Positions 7,952 to 13,058 of a stretch of 13,058 nt of DNA are shown here, piece by piece. This DNA is from AC-32 sp035518635 (GTDB lineage: Bacteria; Actinomycetota; Thermoleophilia; Gaiellales; Gaiellaceae): assembly GCA_035518635.1 (NCBI GenBank), contig DATIXI010000050.1, forward strand, positions 1-13,058, written 5' to 3'. The translations under genes and the position numbers were made by a program. Numbering within the stretch: position 1 is the first letter of the stretch; every line of letters begins with the position of its first letter. The notes beneath the pieces were generated by a model. It saw only the letters and a list, made by a program, of their open reading frames with translations, did no database searches and was not told where the DNA came from.

Positions 7952-8470
7952 GTGGTGGTAGCCGACAACGGAATCTTCGACTTCCTCAGCGCCGGGACGT
8001 GGGCGGCGATCCGGAACCTCTCGCTCTTCTTCGTAGGAGTCTTCTGGCTCGCCACGGCGTACTGGGTGTTCAAGGACGCGCGGAGGCGGATCGAGGACCC
8101 GTGGCTCGTCGGGATGGCGACGGTGCTCGGGCTGATCCCGCCGTTCCTCGGCCCGCTGATCTACATGCTCTTCCGCCCGCCCGAGTACCTCGAGGACGTG
8201 CGGGAGCGCGAGCTCGAGGTGCGCGCGATGGAGCAGCGGCTCTCGCGCCGCGATCTCAGCTGTCCCGTCTGCCACGCCGACGTCGATCCCGCGTTCCTCG
8301 TCTGCCCGGTGTGCACCACGCGCCTGCGACAGTCGTGCCGGAGCTGCAAGGCGCCGCTCGAGGCGCTCTGGCAGGTGTGTCCGTACTGCGAGACCCCGGT
8401 CGAGCCCGCGGCGGTCGACCTCGGCCAGACGCAGGCGCTCGCCCCGCCGCGCCGCGAGCGCCGCGCTTAA
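7952..8470 (+). CDS. Membrane-anchored double zinc-ribbon protein
   Basis: A 172-residue protein with two hydrophobic helices (about 22-40 and 51-74), then a charged linker (DVRERELEVRAMEQRLSRR) and two C-terminal zinc ribbons: Cys104/107 with Cys118/121, and Cys129/132 with Cys143/146, each of CxxC...CxxC form. This is a double zinc-ribbon (DZR-type) layout tethered to the membrane, with the ribbons probably cytoplasmic. Function is unknown; such ribbons often mediate protein contacts. GGAGG at 7943-7947 supports a GTG start at 7952 or 7955; an upstream ATG at 7904 would overlap the small membrane gene and lacks a site. It lies between that gene and ndk, presumably in the same operon. Confidence 0.85.
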   Translation: MVVADNGIFDFLSAGTWAAIRNLSLFFVGVFWLATAYWVFKDARRRIEDPWLVGMATVLGLIPPFLGPLIYMLFRPPEYLEDVRERELEVRAMEQRLSRRDLSCPVCHADVDPAFLVCPVCTTRLRQSCRSCKAPLEALWQVCPYCETPVEPAAVDLGQTQALAPPRRERRA

Positions 8471-8482
8471 GCTCTTCAGTCC

Positions 8483-8887
8483 GTGGCCGTGGAGAGGACG
8501 TTGATCCTGATCAAGCCGGACGCCGTCGAGCGGGCGCTCGCCGGCGAGATCCTGGCGCGCTTCGAGCGGCGCGGCCTCGAGGTGCGCGAGGCGCGACTGG
8601 TCACCGTCGACCGCGAGCTCGCCGAGCAGCACTACGCCGAGCACGCGGAGAAGCCGTTCTTCGGCGAGCTGGTCGAGTTCATCACCTCGGGCCCGACGCT
8701 CGCGCTCGCGCTCGAAGGGGAGGGTGCGATCGCGGTCGCGCGGTCGACGATCGGCGCGACCAACCCCGCCGATGCCTCGCCGGGCTCGATCCGCGGCGAC
8801 CTCGCCCTGGCGATGCCCGACAACCTCGTGCACGGCTCGGACTCGCCGGAGTCGGCCGAGCGCGAGCTGCGCCTCTGGTTTCCGTGA
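8483..8887 (+). CDS. ndk: Nucleoside diphosphate kinase
   Basis: A 134-residue kinase that transfers the gamma phosphate from ATP to NDPs through a phosphohistidine, balancing nucleotide pools. The family length is about 135-150. The N-terminal RTLILIKPDAVERALAGEIL, the SGPTLALALEGEGAI segment, GATNPADASPGSIRGD (91-106) and the active-site NLVHGSDSPESAERE with His117 are all present. The start is GTG at 8483, with GTG 8489 as an alternative; no Shine-Dalgarno site is seen. A TAAGCT hexamer at 8468-8473 overlaps the end of the previous gene and could be a weak -10 box. The stop overlaps the next gene's GTG (GTGA). Confidence 0.97.
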   Translation: MAVERTLILIKPDAVERALAGEILARFERRGLEVREARLVTVDRELAEQHYAEHAEKPFFGELVEFITSGPTLALALEGEGAIAVARSTIGATNPADASPGSIRGDLALAMPDNLVHGSDSPESAERELRLWFP

Positions 8888-9657
8888 CTGAGCCCGACTA
8901 CGTCGCGATCAACCGCGAGGGCTGGACGCACTCGAACGCGGAGTACACCGACCGGAGCGCCCACGACGCGTGGGCCCAGGAGGAGATCACCTGGGGTATT
9001 TGGGCGAAGCCCGAGAGCGAGGTGCGGATCCTGCCGGAGGTCACGGGCAAGGACGTGATCGAGCTCGGCTGCGGGACGGCGTACTTCGGCGCCTGGTTCA
9101 AGCGAGGAGGCGCGCGGCGCGTGGTCGGCGTCGACGTCACTCCGGCGCAGCTCGACACCGCGAGGCGGATGGACGCGGAGTTCGGGCTCGGCCTCGAGCT
9201 GATCGAGGCGAATGCGGAGGACGTGCCGCTTCCGGACGAGTCGTTCGACTTCGCGTTCTCGGAGTACGGAGCGTCGATCTGGTGCGATCCCGCCAAGTGG
9301 ATACCCGAGGCGGCGAGGCTGCTCCGGGACGGCGGTGAGCTCGTCTTCATGCGCGGGACGACGCTTCGCATCCTCTGCGTGCCCGACGAGGGGAAGACGA
9401 CCGACCGGCTCGCGCGGCCGCAGAAGGGCCTCTACAAGCTGGTATGGGAGGACGACGACCCCGGGGTGGAGTTCCACCCGGGGATGGGGGAGATGCTCGC
9501 CATCCTGCGGGGCAGCGGCTTCCAGCTCGTCGACTACCGGGAGCTGTTCGCCCCCGAGGACGCGGCCGGGCACTCCTACTACGACGATCCGCCTGTCGAC
9601 TGGGCGAAGCGCTGGCCCGCCGAGGAGATTTGGCGGCTCCGCCTGCACCGTCGCTGA
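8884..9657 (+). CDS. Class I SAM-dependent methyltransferase
   Basis: 257 residues starting at a GTG that overlaps the ndk stop as GTGA. A Rossmann methyltransferase core is clear: motif I VIELGCGTAYFGAWF (from about residue 58), an acidic strand end VVGVDVTPAQLDTARRM, motif VPLPDESFDFAFSEYG, and a later strand GGELVFMRG. This is the Methyltransf_11/25 type and binds S-adenosylmethionine. The substrate cannot be deduced; members act on small molecules, lipids or proteins. The N-terminal VAINREGWTHSNAEYTD segment and the C-terminal Trp-rich end (DWAKRWPAEEIWRLRLHRR) lie outside the core and may shape substrate choice. It sits between ndk and maf with overlaps on both sides, so co-expression is likely. 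Confidence 0.9.
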   Translation: MTEPDYVAINREGWTHSNAEYTDRSAHDAWAQEEITWGIWAKPESEVRILPEVTGKDVIELGCGTAYFGAWFKRGGARRVVGVDVTPAQLDTARRMDAEFGLGLELIEANAEDVPLPDESFDFAFSEYGASIWCDPAKWIPEAARLLRDGGELVFMRGTTLRILCVPDEGKTTDRLARPQKGLYKLVWEDDDPGVEFHPGMGEMLAILRGSGFQLVDYRELFAPEDAAGHSYYDDPPVDWAKRWPAEEIWRLRLHRR

Positions 9658-10199
9658 TCCTCGCCTCGACGTCGCCGCGGCGCCGCGAGATCCTCGAACA
9701 GCTCCGGATTCCATTCGACGTGGTTGCTCCCGGCTACGAGGAGGCGAGTGGCGATCCCGTCGAGCACGCGCTCGGCAAGGCGCGGTCCGTCGGCTTCTTC
9801 GACGAGCGCCCCGTGCTCGGTTGTGACACGGAGGTGATCTGCGGCGGCCGCGTCTACGGCAAAGCCGATACGCAGGAAGACGCCGAGGCGATGCTCGAGA
9901 GTCTCGCCGGGAGGACCCACGAGGTCGTCTCGGGCCTCGCGTTGCTCACGCCCGCCTGGGAAGAGGTGCACCGCGAGGTGACTCGCGTCACGTTCCGGCC
10001 GCTCACGCCGCGCGCCGTGGCACGCTACGTCGAGAGCCGCGAGTGGGAGGGACGGGCCGGCGCGTACGCGATCCAGGGGCTCGGCGCCTCGCTCGTCGAG
10101 CGGATCGAGGGCGACTACCTGAACGTCGTCGGCCTCCCGGCCGCGCTCCTCGTGCGCCTGCTCGCGGACCGCTTTCCCGGCGTCTACGGCTTCGGCTAG
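9630..10199 (+). CDS. maf: Maf-like nucleoside triphosphate pyrophosphatase
   Basis: 189 residues with the Maf/HAM1-like signature: LILASTSPRRREIL (9-22) for nucleotide binding, GCDTEV (65-70) with the catalytic Asp66, VYGKADTQEDAEAML (75-89), GRTHEVVSGL (94-103), and EWEGRAGAYAIQGLGA with IEGDYLNVVGLP near the end. Maf proteins hydrolyse dTTP, UTP or modified NTPs to monophosphates and are linked to septum or cell-shape control; maf often lies just before mreB, as here. No ATG or GTG fits. TTG 9630 is in frame, preceded by GAGGAG at only two bases; a CTG at 9654 is the other option. The gene overlaps the methyltransferase by 28 bases. Its last 16 codons have a diverged second copy beyond the adjacent transposase. 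Confidence 0.92.
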   Translation: MAAPPAPSLILASTSPRRREILEQLRIPFDVVAPGYEEASGDPVEHALGKARSVGFFDERPVLGCDTEVICGGRVYGKADTQEDAEAMLESLAGRTHEVVSGLALLTPAWEEVHREVTRVTFRPLTPRAVARYVESREWEGRAGAYAIQGLGASLVERIEGDYLNVVGLPAALLVRLLADRFPGVYGFG

Positions 10200-10219
10200 T
10201 CGAGCCGCGCCGGGCCGAG

Positions 10220-10263
10220 CCGCGTCCGGGGTCCGCGTCCGGGGTCAGACCCCGGACGCGGCC
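10220..10263 (+). repeat. Left REP of the RAYT element: 29-bp perfect palindrome with a tandem half copy
   Basis: Bases 10233-10261 form a perfect palindrome: 14-base arms (CCGCGTCCGGGGTC and its complement) around a single A at 10247. The same 14-mer also occurs just upstream at 10220-10233, sharing one base, so one arm is tandemly repeated. The single-stranded form would fold into a long hairpin with a minimal loop, the kind of structure that Y1/HUH transposases recognise. Confidence 0.85.
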
Positions 10264-10270
10264 AATACGT

Positions 10271-10837
10271 TCAAGCCGAACGAGCTCGCGCGGGAGCTTC
10301 GTCAACGAACCTACTGAAGACCTCGCGCGCACGCTTGGGCTCGGGCGCGAACTGGCTCAATAGCCAATCTGTCGTTAAGAACGAGGCAGGCCGAGTCGGA
10401 GCGACCAATGTTCGATAGCTGCTCCATGGCCAGTCCATGGGCGCTTGGCACAGCCCGCCGCGAACGGGATTCAGTACGACGTAGCGGGTGAGGTCGAGGA
10501 CGTCGTACGTGCTGTCGAGTACCCGCGAGAAGAAGCGCCGTTCGAAGACGTGGCCCGTGAGCCTGTGCTCAGCGTTGAACCATTGGGCGAACAAGCTGTT
10601 CAGGCGCTGCATCCCGCGTGACAGGTTCGGCTCAGGCGTCTCGATCACGAGGTGATAGTGGTTCGGCATCAGGCAGTACGTGTGGCATCGCCAGCGAAAG
10701 CGATCGACCACTCGACCGAGAATGCGTTCAAACATCTCGTAGTGAGGATCGTCCGGATAGATGGTCGAGCGCCTGACGCCCCGGTTCCCCACGTGATAGA
10801 CGGCGCCTGCAAGCTGGGTTCGCGGCGACCGCGGCAT
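10271..10837 (-). CDS. REP-associated tyrosine transposase (RAYT, Y1/IS200-like HUH nuclease)
   Basis: 188 residues from the ATG at 10837. The start was chosen because MPRSPRTQLAGAVYHVGNRG is the family N-terminus; an in-frame GTG at 10897 would add 20 atypical residues. The HUH motif His60-Tyr61-His62 lies in CLMPNHYHLVIETPEPNLSRG, and the likely nucleophile is Tyr119 in DLTRYVVLNPVRGG. The segment TGHVFERRFFSRVL (94-107) is also family-typical, as is WPWSSYRTL. RAYTs are single-strand endonuclease/ligases related to IS200 TnpA that bind and cleave REP hairpins and are thought to spread them. The catalytic residues are intact with no frameshift, so it may be active. Matching palindromes flank it and recur near 3227 and 3353. 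A weak GAGAG precedes the ATG. Confidence 0.93.
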   Translation of the reverse strand: MPRSPRTQLAGAVYHVGNRGVRRSTIYPDDPHYEMFERILGRVVDRFRWRCHTYCLMPNHYHLVIETPEPNLSRGMQRLNSLFAQWFNAEHRLTGHVFERRFFSRVLDSTYDVLDLTRYVVLNPVRGGLCQAPMDWPWSSYRTLVAPTRPASFLTTDWLLSQFAPEPKRAREVFSRFVDEAPARARSA

Positions 10838-10914
10838 CTCTCGCAGGGTACGCCCGAGGCGTCTGATCCGCGCGAAGGCGGCACGCTCTTGGCGCACTCT
10901 GAGCCGTCCGGTCC

Positions 10915-10939
10915 GGCCGCGTCCGGGGTCTGACCCCGG
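10915..10939 (+). repeat. Right REP of the RAYT element
   Basis: This is the exact reverse complement of 10239-10263. The inner 17 bases, CCGGGGTCTGACCCCGG (10923-10939), are a perfect palindrome. The outer arm differs from the left copy: GGTCGCGG follows at 10940-10947 where the full palindrome would need ACGCGG. Centre base T, against A on the left, shows opposite orientation. Confidence 0.85.
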
Positions 10940-10955
10940 GGTCGCGGACCCGAAC

Positions 10956-11003
10956 GCGCGGCTTCTCGCCCAGCGCTTCCCCGGCGTGTACGACTTCGGC
11001 TGA
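10956..11003 (+). pseudogene. Remnant of a second maf 3' end
   Basis: Sixteen codons read ARLLAQRFPGVYDFG-stop, against VRLLADRFPGVYGFG-stop at the end of the intact maf (10152-10199). That is 12 of 15 residues and 37 of 48 bases identical, with most mismatches at third codon positions. The similarity stops at the RAYT-side repeat, and no start codon or upstream domain exists. The remnant lies between the RAYT element and mreB. It shows that this locus once held another maf end, either the original neighbour of mreB or one brought in by recombination. Confidence 0.75.
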
Positions 11004-11030
11004 CGCCCGGTTGCAGGACGTTTTCCCCGC

Positions 11031-11036
11031 TAGACT
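11031..11036 (+). promoter_or_regulatory. Candidate -10 element for mreB
   Basis: TAGACT lies 11 bases before the mreB ATG, predicting a leader of only a few bases. A TTGCAG at 11011-11016 could be a -35 box, but the 14-base spacing is short. No Shine-Dalgarno site precedes the ATG. A local promoter makes sense because the RAYT insertion separates mreB from the upstream operon. Confidence 0.45.
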
Positions 11037-11047
11037 CGTGCATTGCA

Positions 11048-12097
11048 ATGGGGATTCGGGGCTATTTCAACGGCTTCGGCGGGCGCGACATGGCGGTCGA
11101 CCTCGGCACCGCGAACACACTCGTCTACGTGCGCGGGCGCGGGATCGTGCTCTCGGAGCCGAGCGTGGTCGCGATCGACCAGCTCACGGGCGAGGTGCAC
11201 GCCGTGGGCGTCGAGGCCAAGCGCATGCTCGGCCGCACGCCGGGGACGATCTCCGCGATCCGGCCGCTGAAGGACGGCGTCATCGCCGACTTCGACGTCA
11301 CCGAGCAGATGCTCCGGCACTTCATCCAGAAGGTTCACCAGAACCGGTTCGCCCACCCGCGCGTGGTCGTCTGCGTCCCTTCGGGCGTGACCGGGGTCGA
11401 GAAGCGCGCCGTTGAGGAGGCGACGCTCTCGGCCGGGGCGCGGCAGGCGTACCTGATCGAGGAGCCGATGGCCGCTGCGATCGGCGCCGGCCTCCCCGTC
11501 GCCGAGCCGACCGGGAACATGATCGTGGACGTCGGCGGCGGCACGACCGAGGTCGCGGTCATCAGCCTGGGCGGGATCGTCGTCTCTCAGAGCCTCCGCG
11601 TCGGCGGCGACGAGATGGACGAGGCGATCATCGCCCACATCAAGAGCGAGTACAAACTGCTGATCGGCCAGCAGACGGCCGAGGAGATCAAGCTCGAGGT
11701 CGGCTCCGCGTTCGACCTCCCGGAGGAGGTCCAGGCCGAGGTCAGGGGGCGCGACATGCTCACCGGCCTGCCGAAGACCGTGATCCTCTCCTCGGAGGAG
11801 GTGCGGCGCGCGCTCGACGGGCCGGTCGGCCAGATCGTCGACGCGATCAAGTCGACGCTCGACAAGACCCCGCCCGAGCTCGCGGCCGACATCATGGACC
11901 GCGGCATCGTCCTCGCCGGGGGCGGCGCGCTCCTGCACAGCCTGGACGAGCGCCTGCGGCACGAGACGCAGATGCCCGTGCACGTCGCCGAGAGCCCGCT
12001 GACGTGCGTGGCCGTCGGCTCCGGACGCAGCCTCGAGGAGTTCGAAGCCATCCACCGCAGCCAGGCGGCCAAGAAGAGAAGCAACCACCGGCCGTGA
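11048..12097 (+). CDS. mreB: Rod shape-determining protein MreB (bacterial actin)
   Basis: A 349-residue actin-fold ATPase that forms membrane-bound filaments organising lateral peptidoglycan synthesis. Phosphate-1 motif DLGTANTLVYVRGRGIVL (18-35), PSGVTGVEKRAV (111-122), EEPMAAAIGAGLP (138-150), phosphate-2 DVGGGTTEVAV (161-171) and the adenosine motif VLAGGGALL (288-296) are intact. The length matches the family. The ATG at 11048 gives a short MGIRGYFNGFGGRD leader that fits known MreB N-termini; an internal ATG at 11090 would remove the membrane-contact segment. mreC follows after 44 bases. The C-terminal tail is basic (AAKKRSNHRP). Its presence implies a rod-type or lateral growth machinery. 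Confidence 0.98.
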   Translation: MGIRGYFNGFGGRDMAVDLGTANTLVYVRGRGIVLSEPSVVAIDQLTGEVHAVGVEAKRMLGRTPGTISAIRPLKDGVIADFDVTEQMLRHFIQKVHQNRFAHPRVVVCVPSGVTGVEKRAVEEATLSAGARQAYLIEEPMAAAIGAGLPVAEPTGNMIVDVGGGTTEVAVISLGGIVVSQSLRVGGDEMDEAIIAHIKSEYKLLIGQQTAEEIKLEVGSAFDLPEEVQAEVRGRDMLTGLPKTVILSSEEVRRALDGPVGQIVDAIKSTLDKTPPELAADIMDRGIVLAGGGALLHSLDERLRHETQMPVHVAESPLTCVAVGSGRSLEEFEAIHRSQAAKKRSNHRP

Positions 12098-12124
12098 GGT
12101 GGCGCGCGGTGCCGGTCGCTTTTC

Positions 12125-12130
12125 TACACT
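12125..12130 (+). promoter_or_regulatory. Candidate -10 element for mreC
   Basis: TACACT lies 11 bases before the mreC GTG, the same spacing as TAGACT before mreB, and lies in the 44-base mreB-mreC gap. No -35 box or Shine-Dalgarno site is evident. It could give mreC its own nearly leaderless transcript in addition to read-through from mreB. Confidence 0.4.
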
Positions 12131-12141
12131 AGGTCGCTCTC

Positions 12142-13058
12142 GTGCAACGGAACCGCACCGCACGACTTGCGGTCCTGGGGTCTCCCGCTCCGCGCTCCAG
12201 GCCCGCCGGGCAATCCTCCCGTAGCTCCTCCGCTGTCCGGCGGCGGATCGTGGTAGGAGCGCTCGTCCTGCTCTCGATCGTGCTGATCACGATCTACTTC
12301 CGCGAGCCCGCGGGCGGCGGCCTCCACGGCGCGCAGAGCGTCGGCGCCGCGACCCTCCGGCCGTTCGAGGTCGGCGCGGAGCGCGTCGCCCGCCCGTTCC
12401 GCGACGGCTACGACTGGTTCTCCGGCCTCCTGCACGCCAAGTCCCAGAACGCGAGCCTGCGCTCCCAGGTCGCGGGGCTGAGCCAGCAGGTGATCCAGAA
12501 CCAGACGGCGGCGGAGCAGAACGCCGAGCTCCGGCGTCTGCTCCACTACGTCGGCTCACGCGACTTTCCGCGCGGCTACGACTACGTCGCGACCGCGATC
12601 ATCAGCCGGCCTCCGGTCGAGTTCCAGCAGCAGATCGGGATCGCGGCCGGCTCGACCTCCGGCATTCGCGTCAACGACCCCGTCGTCAACGCGGACGGCC
12701 TCGTCGGGCTCGTCACCCAGGTCGGTCGGGACAACGCCGAGGTCACGCTCCTGACCGATCCGACGCTGCAGGTCTCCGCGGAGGACCTGAACACGAAGGC
12801 GAGCGGCGTCGTCAGCCAGGGCGAGGGACGCTCGACGCTGATCCTCGACCGGGTCTCCAAGTCGCAGACGGTCAACCCGCACGACCTGATCATCACCCAG
12901 GGCTGGAAGGCCGGGCCGCTCACCTCGCTGTACCCGCGCGGGATCCCGATCGGCGTCGTCACCGGCGCCTCCGTCAACGACGTCAATCTCTACTGGCAGG
13001 TCCAGCTGAGCCCGCGCGTCGACTTCGGCTCGCTGCAGTCGGTGCTCGTGCTCGTCCC
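12142..13058 (+). CDS. mreC: Rod shape-determining protein MreC (3' end missing)
   Basis: The first 305 residues are visible; the frame runs off the window. A basic, Ser/Pro-rich cytoplasmic stretch of about 35 residues (VQRNRTARLAVLGSPAPRSR and on) precedes a transmembrane helix (about 36-53), then a coiled coil (about 98-135, HAKSQNASLRSQVAGLSQQV region), then the beta-rich periplasmic-type domain (from about 145), with NDPVVNADGLVGLVTQVG and TSLYPRGIPIGVVTG typical of MreC. MreC links MreB to the cell-wall synthases RodA and PBP2. A stop codon in frame at 12130-12132 leaves GTG 12142 as the only reasonable start. The N-terminal extension before the helix is longer than in many homologues. 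mreD would be expected next. Confidence 0.95.
   Translation, partial: MQRNRTARLAVLGSPAPRSRPAGQSSRSSSAVRRRIVVGALVLLSIVLITIYFREPAGGGLHGAQSVGAATLRPFEVGAERVARPFRDGYDWFSGLLHAKSQNASLRSQVAGLSQQVIQNQTAAEQNAELRRLLHYVGSRDFPRGYDYVATAIISRPPVEFQQQIGIAAGSTSGIRVNDPVVNADGLVGLVTQVGRDNAEVTLLTDPTLQVSAEDLNTKASGVVSQGEGRSTLILDRVSKSQTVNPHDLIITQGWKAGPLTSLYPRGIPIGVVTGASVNDVNLYWQVQLSPRVDFGSLQSVLVLV

Larger units (their letters stand above)
10239..10939. mobile_element. RAYT element with 25-bp perfect terminal inverted repeats
   Basis: The 701-base unit is bounded by perfect 25-base inverted repeats at 10239-10263 and 10915-10939, each containing the palindrome GGGGTC-A/T-GACCCC followed inward by CGGACGCGGCC (or its reverse complement). 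The single gene inside is a REP-associated tyrosine transposase on the - strand; there is no tnpB or passenger gene. The RAYT stop is eight bases inside the left repeat. The interior is visibly richer in A/T than the neighbouring genes, consistent with transfer. The unit separates maf from mreB and has a maf 3' remnant on its right side. Exact insertion boundaries are inferred from the repeats. Confidence 0.8.

Noticed and set aside
10271..10897. Complete IS200/IS605 insertion sequence
   Set aside because: No tnpB gene is present, and the protein motifs and palindromic flanks match REP-associated transposases rather than mobile IS200 TnpA.

Overview
This is a high-GC bacterial chromosome segment with dense, mostly co-directional genes, many GTG (and probably one TTG) starts, and frequent 4- to 28-base gene overlaps. 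The genes are housekeeping genes in the order tig-clpP-clpX, then valS-folC, ndk, maf and mreB-mreC. That order, the base composition and the protein style suggest an actinomycetote, possibly a deep-branching class such as Thermoleophilia. The taxonomy is an inference from gene order and recalled family features; no search was run.

Layout. 1-3188 (+): proteostasis block, with the 3' part of trigger factor, ClpP (ATGA overlap with tig) and ClpX. 3189-3377: a short gap between convergent genes, filled with GGGGTCTGACCCC palindromes. 3378-4355 (-): a polytopic membrane protein of the lysylphosphatidylglycerol synthase/flippase-like (UPF0104) type. Its ATG overlaps the ATG of the divergent valS. 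4354-10199 (+): a tightly packed run of valS, folC, a 37-residue single-pass membrane protein, a membrane-anchored double zinc-ribbon protein, ndk, a class I SAM methyltransferase and maf. 10200-11003: an insertion made of a REP-associated tyrosine transposase (RAYT, - strand) bounded by perfect 25-bp inverted repeats built on the same palindrome, followed by a remnant of a second maf 3' end. 11048-13058 (+): mreB and the start of mreC (rod-shape determination), cut by the window end.

How it works together. ClpX unfolds substrates and feeds them to ClpP, while trigger factor handles nascent chains. ValRS, FolC, Ndk and Maf cover valyl-tRNA, folate and nucleotide-pool functions. MreB and MreC direct lateral wall growth.

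The most interesting content is not a new multi-gene system. It is the RAYT with its REP palindromes, which also occur without a transposase about 7 kb away; the duplicated but synonymously diverged maf tail beside the RAYT; the valS/flippase-like divergent pair whose start codons overlap; and a recurring TAnACT hexamer 6 to 11 bases before the starts of valS, mreB and mreC, which suggests leaderless or nearly leaderless transcripts. No tRNA, rRNA, CRISPR array, prophage or defence locus was seen.
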